Below, one piece after another: positions 1-12,508 of a stretch of DNA of 64,000 nt. The stretch's first letter is position 1, and the number at the start of each line of letters is the position of its first letter. The translations under genes were made by a program, and so were the position numbers. The notes under the pieces were generated by a model. The model saw nothing but the letters and a program-made list of their open reading frames with translations, was not told where the DNA came from and ran no database searches. This stretch comes from Amoeboaphelidium protococcarum (Eukaryota > Aphelidiomycota > Aphelidea): contig JALECJ010000256.1 in assembly GCA_023515745.1 (NCBI GenBank), positions 620,001 through 684,000 on the forward strand, written 5' to 3'.

Positions 1-291
1 ATGATCCAGTGATACCAGCTTTATACGATTGTATCGATATTTAAAACGTTAACTGTATAGCGACACTGATTGTCAATATCATTGATAACAGCTTGATAAT
101 GGACAGTGAATGCACAAAAATTATCACTGAGCAATGCTCATAAAGTCAAGTTGTAACAACAACTGCGCTGGCGATTTTGCATTAGATTCGCGCACATGGC
201 AACGGTTGATAAGCAGAATTAAAGGAGTGACAGTTGCCGAAATTGGCTTTTTTCATGATGTTTCGGAAGTGAATTTCACTTGTTTAGAAAT
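1..291. other. upstream non-coding region
   Basis: No convincing gene. The frame of the next gene is closed by a TGA at 256-258, so its coding region cannot begin earlier without an intron. A 63-codon open stretch on the + strand from 134 lies in another frame and shows no recognisable motif. The region probably holds the promoter and 5' leader of the hydrolase gene. Confidence 0.5.
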
Positions 292-1839
292 ATGTCAAAG
301 ATTGAGTATTATAGAGAGACTTTAAGGGCGTCTGCGATTACTTACTTTGGCGTTGTGGTGGTGATCATCGGCCTGGGAGGTGCCATTGGACATGCAGTTG
401 CCTATGATTCTCAAGTATATTATTTGTAAAACACCTATATAGCGTCATGGTATGCTGCTATATTCGGTCTGCTTGGATTAAATATTCTGCATCTGGTCCC
501 GAGATAGTCTAATTAGTTATTCTTTTCCAGGGCGACTCAAGTCTTCAACGTGCTATTCATCGCTTGGTGTGTTTGCAGCTTGGTAATTGGCGTTGTGGGC
601 TACGGCCTGGTCAAAGATTGGAATCCGTTTCTGTGGTCATTGTCGGCTCTATTCGTGTGCGGTGTATCCATACTGTAATTGATCAGAAGTATTGAAGGTA
701 GTGATGTGGACTCTTTGAATTTCACCTAGTACCCACTTAAGCTTAAGTCGCTGTCAGCTTTCATCATAACCATTCAGGTAATCACGGTCTTTATAAGTGG
801 ATGTTTAAGTGCAGGTGCTATTTCGGCAGCTTATGCGAATTCATTCACTCCTCCTGGTCGCGCCATCTCGGTGTATTTTGAAGGTATAAATCGCAATGTT
901 ACCGTTCAGCTGTACTGTATTGGTACACCATCTCCCGCTCTTCCCACCGTATTCCTTTTCTCATCACCTGCTCATGGCATTGTTGACTTTTATGGCTTGC
1001 AGTATTATTTGAGTGCATATAATGGTAATGATCGTCGTGTGTGCTCTTTTGATCCGCCCGGCTTTGGATGGAGCACTGAAGTCAATCGTGGACAGGAGAG
1101 TAGCTTCGAACACAGCTACTAAATTATGAAGACCTCGGGTGAATCTGCACCGTGGCATGTTGTGGGATGGGGAGGAGGTGGCTCTACTGTAGCGTATCTA
1201 GCCTCTAAATACCCATCCGATATTAAATCTGCCACATTTCTGGAGTCTTATCCTCAGGGAATTGAGTTTGATTATTACGGAGTTTAGCAGTCGCTGGACT
1301 AGAATCAAGTTAGCGCATATGCATCCAATTAAATTGTGCAGCGTTTAGGACTGTCCAAACTCATAATCTCTCTAGCAATACCTTGGGGACTTATGAGTTT
1401 ATTCGTGCCCATTCAACCGCAAGATCCAAACTACTACCCTGCTGAAAAGTGGACCGAGCTTAAGGTGTAGTCATGGAAGAGTAAAATGTGGATGTCACAA
1501 TTGGAAGGACTGTCGCAGTAGTAGAAGACGGCTCCCCAAGATGATCCAATGGTGAAATTTGCTCCTCTGCCATCGAATGTGCCAGTATTTGGAGTATATT
1601 GCAACGTTACTCAGTCGTGCCTGAGAGGATCTCGCAATCTGACTGGATAGGCATGCGATGATCAAATCAAGCAGAATCTATACTACAACGATAGAAAATT
1701 TGCAATGGTTCGCTCCCTCAGCACCAATGCAACCATTGTTACTAATAATGATCTCAATTGTACTCTGAGTCTGCCAGTGGTAAAACCGAAATTCACTGCT
1801 GAATCCCTAGCTGCTCTGTACTCCAGCCAAAATGCATGA
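292..1839 (+). CDS. membrane-anchored alpha/beta-hydrolase-fold protein with a replaced nucleophile
   Basis: One frame of 515 codons from ATG 292 to TGA 1837, broken only by TAA/TAG that are read as Gln. The first ~185 residues contain about five hydrophobic segments (for example ITYFGVVVVIIGLGGAIGHA and VLFIAWCVCSLVIGVVG). An alpha/beta-hydrolase domain follows: a strand ending SSPAHG (oxyanion-type HG), then CSFDPPGFGWS, then the nucleophile elbow. The elbow reads G-W-G-G-G where the family has G-x-S-x-G, so the catalytic Ser is Gly (codon 1171-1173, about residue 294). Related proteins are integral-membrane hydrolases of unknown substrate in fungi. I infer a catalytically inactive or repurposed protein. 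It converges on galE with a 91-bp gap. The start is the first ATG after the in-frame TGA at 256. Confidence 0.75.
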
Positions 1840-1930
1840 AGATAGATGATTGCTGTTAAAGTGTGAAGTAATGTGATTGTGAATAAATATAGATGAATGC
1901 TCATTCAATTCATATCACAAATATTATCAT

Positions 1931-3051
1931 TCAAGCAGAGTGGGAGTAACCTTTTGGATGCTTTTAATAAAAATTCCAAGCAGACTCAACAATCTTCTCC
2001 ACAGATTTGTACTTTCTCTCCCAGCCAAGTACCTGCTCAGCTTTACTTGAACTAGCCACCAACACTGCCGCATCTCCAGCTCTCCTACATTAGCATTCAT
2101 TATTCGGTTATAATTGTTTAACAAAATATAATAGAGTGTTATAATCATACCTCTTTTCAATAACAGCTGGGATTGGGTGGCCAGTAACTTTACGGGCAGC
2201 CTCTACAATCTCCTTGACGGTGAATCCTTAACCACTTCCAAGATTGAACTTATCACTCTTATTCTCTCTAACCATGTACTCTAATGCCTTGATATGAGCA
2301 GTGGCAAGATCAGATACGTGGATATAATCACGAACACAGGTACCATCTTTTGTTGGATAATCATCACCATAAATTTTAATCTCCTTCCTCTTACCCAGTG
2401 GAATCTGGAGGATTACGGGAATAAGATGAGTCTCTGGTTCATGAAATTCACCAATCTCACCAGACTCGTGAGCTCCACAGGCATTAAAATAACGCAGACA
2501 GACACTCTTGATTCCATCAGCCTGATCGACCCAGTTCAAAATCTGCTCCACCATGTACTTGCTTTCACCATACGGATTCAGAGGAAAGACACGATCTCCA
2601 GCCTCAATAGGCATACGTTCAGGATCTCCAAACAGGGCAGCAGTGGAAGAGAAGATGAAATATTTAACACGATACTTTTTCATAGCCTGCAGTAGAGTAA
2701 TGGTGGCAGATACATTATTCTCATAATACTCTAATGGCTTCTCGCACGACTCTGAAACTGAAATGGACGCACAGAAATGCATAACAGCATCCGGCTTGTG
2801 AGTGGTGAACACCTTGTCCAAGAACTTGGCATCATTAATATTTCCGTGTTCAAAAGGGATCCCCTTTGGAAGAGCTTCCCTATGGCCAGCAGACAAGTTA
2901 TCCAGGATCACCACTTAATACTTGGGATCCTCCATCATCTCCCTCACCAGATGACTTCCAATATACCCCGCACCTCCACACACCAAAACCTACACTCAAT
3001 GCAAATATGTTTCAGATTTTCCACTCTAAAAATTAATAAAAATACTTTCAT
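1931..3051 (-). CDS. GALE: UDP-glucose 4-epimerase (three exons)
   Basis: Interconverts UDP-glucose and UDP-galactose in the cytosolic Leloir pathway, using bound NAD. Exons are 3051-3046 (only ATG AAA), 2989-2151 and 2084-1931. The introns (56 and 66 nt) both start GTAT and end GTAG. Joined, they give 332 residues, close to the usual ~340. The N-terminus reads MKVLVCGGAGYIGSH with the Rossmann glycine motif. SSTAALFGDP supplies the catalytic Ser region and YGESK the Tyr-x3-Lys pair. The second splice restores the conserved RRAGDAA segment. TAG or TAA encodes Gln at several places, including after NLGSG. A six-base first exon means the start can be found only by splicing. Aldose 1-epimerase from the same pathway lies ~29 kb away. 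Confidence 0.93.
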
Positions 3052-3400
3052 TGTTGATTAATTAACGCTTTAAATATTCTAATAGGGTGCCAGACTCTAC
3101 AATGATTGTAGTAAAGACCTTTATTAATAAACCGTGAAGAGGAACGAGAGCAGCGCAAAGACAATTGCAGAAACGACCAGGCGGAAAGTGTTTCGCTCCA
3201 TTCACTTTAACTCTCTCACTCTCTCTCTCTGTGTCTCTTGCTGTCTCTCACAAGGAATAAGAAAGAGTTCATGATAGCGCTCGCTCCTTCTGCAGTCTTT
3301 AATGAGTGAAAAGTGAAACGTTTCTGATTAAATTTGGCACACGCGGCAATTGACTACCTATTAAAAGATGATCAATTAATCGATATTCAAAGTAAAGTAA
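3052..3400. other. intergenic region with CT-rich microsatellite
   Basis: Upstream of galE on the minus strand. Contains a pyrimidine-rich run around 3209-3250 (CTCTCACTCTCTCTCTCTGT) and an AGTGAAACG motif near 3310-3325. No gene seen. Similar GAGA-type tracts occur upstream of PLK4, perilipin and the LARGE-like gene. Confidence 0.4.
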
Positions 3401-4311
3401 AAATTTGACGACTTGTTACGAAATCGCGTAAGAGAAGCGCGTCTCTCAATGGAGAGTGAGCAGTAGAAGAGAGAGTGCTACACCACACTGTATAAGACTG
3501 AGTAAAACAATGTAAAACATGTAAGATCAAATCAGTTAGTCAAAACAAAATGGTATTACTTCAATTACTTTCATTCCATAATTCAATATTCTTAATTCAA
3601 CTACTTCTTCGAAAAAGTATCACAATTCACATTGACAGACAGCAAGCTTACTTGGAACCAACTCACAGCACTCTTCTGCTCTCGTGCACCTCATAAGAGC
3701 GACTGCCCCAGGTAGGCAGAGGCTTATCTTGCTATAGCAATGGCTCACTTCCATACTGCAGAGCTTACTATCTTTTCTCCAATCCAATCTTGGACTGCTG
3801 CTTCAGTGCAGCCAATTAGCGCTCCAACTTCTGCAGAGAGTCGTACACATTCTTCTCCATGCTATCTTGAATATTACTCTTGATTCTACCAGTCATGATT
3901 GGGTTGAAAATCTTGTACAAAGTCTTGTGCTTGGCCTCTTCAAACTTCAAATTCACAGTGTGCACCTTGAAGTGGCATGTATCAATGCGGTAGACATCTT
4001 CATTCAACCAAGGCAGCAGAGTAATCACCAGACGACAGTCAATGTTGGCAATCTTCATATCCAGCAGGCCAGAATCAGACATCTTTGGGAAGGATTTCTT
4101 GTGGTACCAGAAACGGATATCATTTGCCAGAATCTCAGGAACAGTAAAGCCCAAGGTGACAGTAGTAGAAGAGGTTCCTTCGCGCATATTGACGTGCGAT
4201 TCACTGCTCAGGTAAGCATCATCAGGAGTTAGACCGGCAGCTGGAATGTTGATATGATCCACATAGTAGTCCATCTGATCATCACTTCCCTGCACTTGAT
4301 CAATAGGGATA
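3401..4311 (-). repeat. duplicated gene 3' end, copy A (partner 8676-9590)
   Basis: About 910 bp nearly identical to 8676-9590, beginning AAATTTGACGACTTG and ending at CAATAGGGATAA. It covers the 3' flank and the last ~215 codons of the HAM1-like gene. Homology stops sharply at both ends. The upper boundary abuts the copia 3' end, and the partner copy begins where the copia 5' remnant stops. Confidence 0.9.
3663..4311 (-). pseudogene. truncated C-terminal copy of the HAM1-like gene
   Basis: Same reading frame and TGA (3665-3663) as the intact gene at 8942-11812, but only the last ~215 codons are present. Homology stops at 4311, just upstream of a run matching IPIDQVQGSDDQ. The frame is intact with scattered substitutions (TLGFT for TLDFT, HINIPAAG for HINIAAAG), so the duplication looks fairly recent. 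It has no start codon of its own that matches the family, so it is probably non-functional. Confidence 0.8.
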
Positions 4312-4493
4312 ATAGAATAGTAGTAGAGTTTGATGAATGATGTTCAATTTATCATTAGAATACAAGATCACTGTTCAATCCATGGCTGGCCATTTCACCA
4401 TTGTATACGTTCTAGGCTCTCGGGTGTGCCACATTTCTCAGACTCTATGCTAAGCCACATATAGATTCTCACAGTCTAGTGTGATCATATTCT
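4312..4493 (-). repeat. possible 3' LTR fragment of the copia element
   Basis: Immediately downstream of the RNase H end is a purine tract (CATGGGGGCG at ~4510-4500), as expected for a polypurine primer, followed by about 180 bp to the duplicated segment. No second copy of this sequence exists near 8676, so LTR identity cannot be shown from this window. Confidence 0.35.
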
Positions 4494-7400
4494 GATACGC
4501 CCCCATGATCAGACAGATTGTGACCATTTGGCAACTGATACATTTTTGAAGTTGCCATACCCAGTAGGGCTCTCAGCTCTACAAATTTCGAGGCGGGCAA
4601 AGCCTTGGTCATTATGTCAGCAATCATTTTCTCTGTAGGGCAATAAACTATTCTCAAATCTCCATTCTGCACACAATACCTTATGAAATGATGGCGAACA
4701 TCGATGTGCTTAGATCTAGAGTGAGCGCTTCCACCTTTGACTAAAGCAATAGATCCTTAATTATCTTCGTTGATGACGGTTGCTTTTTCCTGCTTGTAAC
4801 CAATATCCTTCATCAATTGACGAAGCCACATAGCTTCCTTAGCGGAGTTGGCCAACGCAATACACTCCGATTCACAACTTGATAGAGCCACAACATTCTA
4901 AAGTTTGCTTGACCACGAGACGGGCGAATCAGAAAGTTTGAATACGTAACCACCAGTGGATTTTCTCTGATCTATGTCACCGGCCCAGTCAGCATCTGAC
5001 CAGCCTTATATAACTGTACCATGATGGCCTCCCAATAGAATCCCTAAGTTGCTAGTGCCTTTAAGGTATCTCAAGATTCGCTTGACGGCTTGCCAGTGCT
5101 TAACTCCAGGATTTTGACTGAACTTACACACCTTTCCAACGGCGGCGGAGATGTCTGGCCGAGTTGCGCATGCGGTATAGAGAAGAGCTCCGACGGTTTC
5201 ACGATAAGGTGTACTCTTCATCGCCTCTATGTCGTCATCCGTTTGGGGGCAGTCGTCCTTGCTCAGCTGTAAACCTGGCTCCGTCGGAATTGCAGATGGT
5301 TTACAAAATGACATGTCACTTTACTCTAAGAGTTCTGCAATGAACTGGTGTTGATGCATCAATATGGTTCTGTCCAGTCGATTTCTCTCCAAATGTAGAC
5401 CCAGGAAGAAGTTAGCTTATCCACAATCAGTGATGTCCAACATTGATTTGATCTGCTCCTTCAACGACTTCATGGCATCAACTCCTTTCACTCCAAGTAG
5501 CATATCATCTACATGAGCCAAAACCATAGCATCATCAGATTATCTATGAAAGAAGCAAGGGTCTGACGCAGTGGGCAAAAATCCAAGCTATTGCAAGCAA
5601 CCACATAAATGCTTATACCATTCTGCGGCAGCTTACTTTAAACCATAGAGTGTTTTGAGCAGGCGCAACTTTGAATCTGAAGGACAATCTAACAGGCCAC
5701 CTTCAGGCACCTCCATGTACAACTCCTCCTGGAGATCAGGAATAAGAAAAGCTTGTACAACATCTTCTTAATCAAGTTCGTAATCCTTGGATGCACAAGT
5801 GGCTACCATTATCCTGAGAGAGTTTGTTCTGGCGGTTGGGGCGTACGTATCCTGATGGTCCACACCAGCTACCTGAGAGAATCCTTTAGCAACTAGGCGA
5901 GCTTTGTACTTAACGACTTGTCCTTTGTCATTGCGCTTTCTAGTGAAGACCCATTTGCACTTAATCAAACGATCTCCCTTATTCTTCTTGACAGCGATCC
6001 AAGTCCCCCTAGCAATGAGCCCTTTCGTCTCTCTTTACATCGCCTTACGCCAGTGTTTGCGATCGGGGCCAGATAGAGCTTCCGTCACAGACAAAGGATC
6101 ACGATCATGCTGAACTATGAGAGCTTTGCATTGGTGCGTAGCAATCCTTGCCCTTTTAATTCTTTTCCCAGCCACAATATTACAAGGATCAATTCTAGAA
6201 CTTATATCTATGGAGCTTTAATAACAGGTGTGTCAATTTCTACTGGTTAGGAATCTTGTTCATCAACAAGACTGGCAGAGTTTCCATCGGAACCAGTCTA
6301 AGGCTAAATATCGCGTGAAATCGCCCCCCGGCGTCATCTCAGTTGACTGGATATGAGTAGGTGAGGAGTCAGATACCACTTATGGGTCGTTGGAGCTAGA
6401 GCGTGGGTATAGCTCAAATTCGAACGACACAGGAGTCCTTTCATGTTGCTCCTCCTTCTTACCACTCAGAATTAACCTATTGCCAAATACTTAAGTTAAG
6501 GGGAAAGTGAAACCATTCGTTCTTTCTATCTTTCTCTTCTCCAAGTTGTAAAAATACAGTATTGACTCACTCTTCGAGTACCCAATGAACATGGCCTCTG
6601 TCGCTCTAGCATCTACCTTGCCTCTTTACTCAGATGGGATGTGAATGAATGCATGTTCACCGAAGGTATGGAGGTGATTTATCGACGGATTTCTACCATG
6701 AAAGACATGATATGGGCTCCTATCACCATTAGCAACTGTCGGGCTGATATTTGTCAAGTACACTGCAGTCAAAGCGGCCCTTCCCCAAAATCTTTCCGGG
6801 AGCTCTGACTGAATAAGCATAGCGCGGATCTTGTTGAATAGTGTGAGGTTCTTACGCTCACTGATACCATTCTGCTGAGGAGTATATGGCACTGTGGATT
6901 CATGTGCAATTCCATTCATAATGCACTAACTGAAAACAGATTATATCCTAGCGCAGGTGCAAAGCAATCTTCTTGAACGCGTATTATCTTTTGACCGTCT
7001 TTCGTATCCATGAGCAGACTCAGAATTACTTTACCAACAATTTTTAAAGGACTGGTCTCATCCGCAGTTGCACAATTATTATTGTTATTATTAAATCATT
7101 TATTTATACAGACACTCAATGTGTACATCTGTTTATTCACAATCATTAAGAGGAAATCTCAAAAATCTGCCCTTCTCTCAGGTTCATTATCATCAGCTCC
7201 AATGTAGGAACATGCTACCTAGACTCTCTATAACGACTCTCAGTCCAATTAAATCCTTCAAACAGGAGACAATTGCAAAGGACGTGATAAATCGTTCTAT
7301 GCTTTACTCCGCACGGACATTAGTGACCTTTGGAGTTAAACTCCAGTTCCTCATTAAACATAAGTGGACTAAATCCACTAAGAACGTAGGTAATGAGCCT

Positions 7401-8675
7401 TCTGTCATTTCTAATCTTGTCATACAAATGTAAAACATCCGCAGTATTCAGGATCTCAAAGCCACATCGTTCTCGTCTTCTCGCTAGTTGCACAATTGAC
7501 GATGACTTCCTGGTAATCCGTTAACCACTCCTTATGACATGTAACAACTTGTGTGCATCCTCCATCACTTACAAAGATGTTCTTAAAGTTGACGTCTGAA
7601 ATCAAGTCGCCGGCAACTGTAAGAGCACAGAGATTTACAGATATATTAATCTCTTTATCAACTTCAAGAATTTCACTGCATAGTCACTTGCGTTGGCGCT
7701 TGTTTATCAACTTCTTCAAAGTGTCTTCCATCTTATTCCACTAATTAGGATCCATTGAGGAAGTTTACCAAGACCACCCCATCCAACCAGCAGCTATGGA
7801 TGTCGTGGCGCGGATCTTAGCAGTTTGAGCAAGGACCCTGCTTAGCATTACCATTCTTGGTGGACTGCTCATTGTGAGGACGTAGACGCTGATGATTTCC
7901 ATTACCGCGTTGACCACCCTTATACTACTAGAAGTGAGAGAGTTTATCCTTCTATAGCTAGACTTGCGCCGCCAAGGCTGTCACTTTTCTTTCAATCTCG
8001 GCCTTATCTGCATTCAGTTACGGGCAACGCACCTTGATGTCATAGTGCGCCAAGGCTTTCTTGAAAGAGTCTAGAGTCATTATTGCGGCTCCACTCATTA
8101 CCTCATTGTCGTCCCCATTTTCCAACCATTGCTTCCTTGGATTTGGCAATTTGTCCTACACATCAATGATGAAGGATTCATCATGAATAGAGGAATTACC
8201 AGCATCAGCACGTATGCGCCCCAGTTTTTTCCATCTGAGCGAAGAAAGTCAGACTATCAGAATAACCAGAGAAATATTGCGCCTCGTAGGCAGTCTTGTG
8301 CTCCTTCTTGGCTTGTCTGGTGTTCTGATTAAATATGGCATTGATAGTTTCATAAGCACCGACCGCACACGTTTCCTTCTCGATGTGAACTTTGTACTGT
8401 GAGTCTACGGATTCCTTAACAATTGACAGGGCTTTGCTATTCTCCTGCAGAAGATAATCCCATCTTTGATCTGTTCAGGCGTCAGAGCACCTGTTAAGGT
8501 TCCTACGCTGCTCCGCTAGCTGTCACCGACAGGACGGCACTCCCACCGGTCCCAGTACTAGTTCTACCAGCATTAGCTACGCCGACAGAACTTATCACAC
8601 CACCAGCATTAGCATTTATTGCGACAGCTACACCACCAGCAGTGGATAAAGCGGACTTCCGAGCAGACGGAGGTC
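4312..8675 (-). mobile_element. degenerate Ty1/copia retrotransposon (gag-pol)
   Basis: Reads right to left. Gag helices (SKALSIVKESVDSQ) lie near 8440, and a CCHC zinc knuckle (CSNCQDPRHDIHSC) near 7785-7830. The protease region near 7540-7560 has FVSDGGC, with D-G-G in place of D-S/T-G. Integrase (TPQQNGISERKN) lies around 6626-6990, reverse transcriptase around 5968-5450 with HVDD for YVDD, and RNase H ends at TGA 4471-4469. In the RT the conserved Gln of YELDQ is encoded by TAA, so the element is adapted to the host code. Gag, zinc knuckle, protease and pol lie in different frames, and there is an in-frame TGA at 6262-6260. The 5' LTR and gag start are missing: the element ends directly at the repeat at 8676. 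It is therefore dead. Confidence 0.88.
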
Positions 8676-9590
8676 AAATTTGACGACTTGTTACGAAATC
8701 GCGTAAGAGAAGCGCGTCTCTCAATGGAGAGTGAGCAGTGGAAGGGAGAGTGCTACACAGCATTCTAAGAGATATACAAGTAAAACAATAAAAAAACTTC
8801 AAAATCAAAATAAGTTAGTTAAAACAAAATGGTATTACTTCAATTACTTTCATTCCATAATTCAATATTCTTAATTCAACTGCTTCTTCGCAATAGTATC
8901 ACAATTCACATTGACAGACAGCAAGCTTACTTGGAACCAACTCACAGCACTCTTCTGCTCTCGTGTACCTCGTAAGAGCGACTGCCCCAGGTAGGCAGAG
9001 GCTTGTCTTGCTATAGCATTGGCTCACTTCCATACTGCAGAGCTTACTATCTTTTCTCCAATCCAACCTTGGACTGTTGCTTCAGTGCAGCCAATTAGCG
9101 CTCCAACTTCAGCAGAGAGTCGTACACATTCTTCTCCAAGCTATCTTGAATATTACTCTTGATTCTACCAGTCATGATTGGGTTGAAAATCTTGTACAAA
9201 GTCTTGTGCTTGGCCTCCTCAAACTTCAGGTTCACAGTGTGCACCTTGAAGTGGCAGGTATCAATGCGGTAGACATCTTCATTCAACCAAGGCAGCAGAG
9301 TAATCACCAGACGACAGTCAATGTTGGCAATCTTCATATCCAGCAGACCAGAATCAGACATCTTTGGGAAGGACTTCTTGTGGTACCAGAAACGAATATC
9401 ATTTGCCAGAATCTCAGGAACAGTAAAGTCCAAAGTGACAGTAGTAGAGGAGGTTCCTTCGCGCATATTGACGTGCGATTCACTGCTCAGGTAAGCATCA
9501 TCAGGAGTCAGACCGGCAGCTGCAATGTTGATATGATCCACATAGTAGTCCATCTGGTCATCACTTCCTTGCACTTGATCAATAGGGATA
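8676..9590 (-). repeat. duplicated gene 3' end, copy B (partner 3401-4311)
   Basis: The copy that is continuous with the intact HAM1-like gene, including about 260 bp of 3' flank. The offset from copy A is 5275 at the left end and 5279 at the right end, so only a few single-base indels separate them. Confidence 0.9.
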
Positions 9591-11812
9591 ACAGAGATAC
9601 GGTCCAGGACAAACTTGACCAATCTTGGGATATCACCAATCAGCTCAGGCTTGATTGTAGGAGTTCCATCTTGATCCAGGAAGAGAGTAACCATCAAGTC
9701 GTTCCAATCAGCAGCATACTGACGAACCAAGCGATCACCCAACAGAGACTGGAACATGTTGGAAGACTCCTGCATAATAGTATTCACAGGCTGACGATAC
9801 TTCATTGCGTACCATTCAGCATCTCTAGACAGAGCTTCCGTATCGGCACGGAACTGCTCCTGCTCAACATACTCGGAATCCTTCAACATTAAGGTGATCA
9901 TTGCAACCAGACGATCAAACCACTCTTTACCATCAGTATCATTACGTGCAATAGTCTAAAGCTCAGTATAAGCCTCAACCATGGTGGACAGAGAGTAGTT
10001 TGTGAAATTCTCAATCACCTCAATAGCCTTCTGGCGAGCAATCTGCATATGGCGCTCAGCATCAGATGGAACACTCACCTAAGCCTTGCTATTATCAACG
10101 ACATTGCTCAGACGCAGAGCCACTTCATTGTACAACTCCAACATCTTGTCCACGGCTCTCTAGAAATTATCGCGACTGTGCAGACGCAGCAATGCAGCCT
10201 TCAACTGAGCAATCAGCTCATCAAGCTTTGGACGCAGCTCTCTCTTCAACTCCTTGGCATGAGTCTTTGCAACACCTTGTGCCTTCTAAGCGCTATCTCT
10301 AGCCAATTCAGACATTTCAGCAGAAGAGATTCCTTCCTACTTCTGCTGAGATGAGGCCATACCAGGCTCATCGTGCGCAGTGTAAAACTTGTCAGATGAC
10401 TCTACCCAATCAGGCTTTACAGTTTCCTAATCACCACTAACCTGCTCATAACCAGACTATTCACCAATAGTACCAACTGACGGCTGGAACTTATCCTGAG
10501 GCAACTAATAACCAGTTGGAGAGTGGACGCCACTGTCAAAACCAGAGCGACCAAAATCTTCTTTACCTTCAGCAAGTGGCTTGTTCTCAGCAATCTCAGG
10601 TTCTCCATAGTCATGCTTCTTCAACTCAGACTGCAACTCCTTTGCCAGAGGATCACGGTTAATCTCAGAGTGAGAGCCGGTCTTATGAGTTGGATCATAA
10701 TCCTAGTTTGCCAAACGACCAGACTCATTCAGATGCAAGTTCTCAATAGGCAAATCCTTGTCACCGGAGCTCTTTTGCATTCCAGAGTACATTGGATCGG
10801 AGCCATAGACATCACTGGAAGATACACCAGAGTTGATATCCTTCTCATTGATGTCCTTCTCATTACTGCGCTTGGATTAATGAGCAGCCAAACCAATAGC
10901 ACTGGACAACATCTAGCCAGCAGCGTTAGCAGCAGTTTTGGTCTTCTATTGAGCAGAGGTCAACTGCTCCTCATCGACACGTCTGTTCGCCAACTCAGAA
11001 GACTCGGCAGCCTAATGACCATAGTGTCCAACACGATGAGCAGCGACATCACCATATTAGTCAGCAGATCTCTCAACCTGAGTCTGCACACGCGGCAATA
11101 CATCCTAAGCCTTTCCCTACACATCACCCTGCACCTCCTTGACACCTTGTGCGACATGATCAGAGGTGATGTTCAACGCATCTTGACCCAAATCCAGAAT
11201 GTAGTCCAACAGATCCTACACAACCTCAGTCAAATCAGACAGAGCAGATCTAAACTCGGAGGATTGCACAAACAGAGTGATCAAATCAATAAACTCCTTA
11301 ACTTCATCCTTGGCATCGACAGCAGCACCCTTGACACCTTGCTTCATGGTTGGAGAATTAGCCATTGCTGCAGAAGCCAGACGGGCATGATACAAAAACT
11401 CTTGCAGAGTGTCATCAGGATTCTTGCGCACCAACAATCTGCGAGTAGTCTCCAGCAGATGCTCAGTGGAGCCCAGTACCTACTTACCACTAGTGCTCAC
11501 CACAGGATGAGCATGAGACAGCGTGTTCTAAACCTCCTTCAACATCTCGCTTGCCTATCTAGTAGTAGGCATGCGTTGATCGCGCGCAGCACCAAGCATC
11601 TCCTTAGCCTTCACCACGACCTTCTCTTCAGGCGCAGCTTTCACAGGTGGCAGAGCGTACTCATTACCAATGGCAGCATGGTGAGAAGGGGAGCCAGCAG
11701 CGGCAGTAGTACCAAATTCCTTGTTTGTCAGCTTGTAATCAGTGTCACCGGTTGGAAACGCTGGTTCAGCGACGGTAGCTTTGTTCGTATTGTTATGTAA
11801 ACGGCCAGACAT
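8942..11812 (-). CDS. HAM1-like (DUF4449-type) fungal lipid-binding-like protein
   Basis: A single frame of 956 residues from ATG 11812 to TGA 8944-8942, with many internal TAG/TAA Gln codons and no TGA. The C-terminal half has the features I know from the fungal HAM1-like C-terminal family: LLGDRLVRQYAADWNDLM, an IPIDQVQGSDDQMDYYVD segment, then beta-rich stretches such as IRFWYHKKSFPKMSDSG. Family members are thought to contain an SMP/BPI-like lipid-binding fold; the substrate is unknown. The N-terminal ~330 residues are polar and helical with long amphipathic repeats. Its 3' end is duplicated at 3401-4311. An uninterrupted 425-codon reading frame on the opposite strand (10523-11800) is only the mirror of this gene. 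Confidence 0.78.
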
Positions 11813-12508
11813 TATTGTTATTCTTCAATTCCTATTCAAATAAAATACTTTAAATGTATGTGAAGAAAAAACTGTAACATCAGATTTCTGACGCTTTATA
11901 CTAGATCCTCGTGAGTCATTTGGTTATGTCACCGCCCCCGCTGAGTGATTGGGATGATTGGCCAGATTGAGTAACTCCCTTTTGATTGACTGATTGATTG
12001 AATGAATGATTGTGCCAAAAGGGATGAAACGGCATGTTGGGTCAACACGGACGTGTCACCACTCAATGCAAACAACAAATTCAAAGTTCCCATTCAACCG
12101 TGAATCATATTGTGGTTGATGAAACGCCTGATTACTGTCTTTACGCGTATCACAACACCAGGATTCATTCAATAGAATCTTCGTGTTGACTCAAAACTTT
12201 TTAAGCGTTACTGATCTTAAAGCTATTATAGATTATTGAACTGCTTCTCAAACTTAATAAAACTGTCGCGTTATGGCAAAATACGATAGTCGCATATCTT
12301 TTTTAGTAACAGCCATGAGACGCAAACTAATGATTTCACAACTTAAGGGTCTCCACCAGCCTAATCGCCTCATTTCAAATACGATTTATAAAACCTTTAC
12401 AAAATCATGGTATGTAAAAATAATAATTCTATTTAGGCACAACATTATATACATCGCACATCATGGGTGTAATAACGACTAAGCTTCAGAGACGAAACAC
12501 TGTAATCA
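11813..12508. other. intergenic region upstream of the HAM1-like gene
   Basis: About 700 bp without a supported gene. It contains a GATT-type low-complexity stretch (TGATTGACTGATTGATTGAA near 11980-12000). A 69-codon open stretch at 12273 has no recognisable motif. Presumably the promoter of the HAM1-like gene and the 3' flank of the RhoGEF gene. Confidence 0.4.

Noticed and set aside
9077-9892. 271-codon + strand frame, with a partial copy at 3867-4232
   Set aside because: Antisense shadow of the HAM1-like C-terminus; its duplication simply follows the duplicated segment.
10523-11800. Uninterrupted 425-codon + strand frame
   Set aside because: It mirrors the HAM1-like gene, whose minus frame is open over the same span and carries family motifs. 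The plus product is a low-complexity Leu/Ser/Arg string without motifs.
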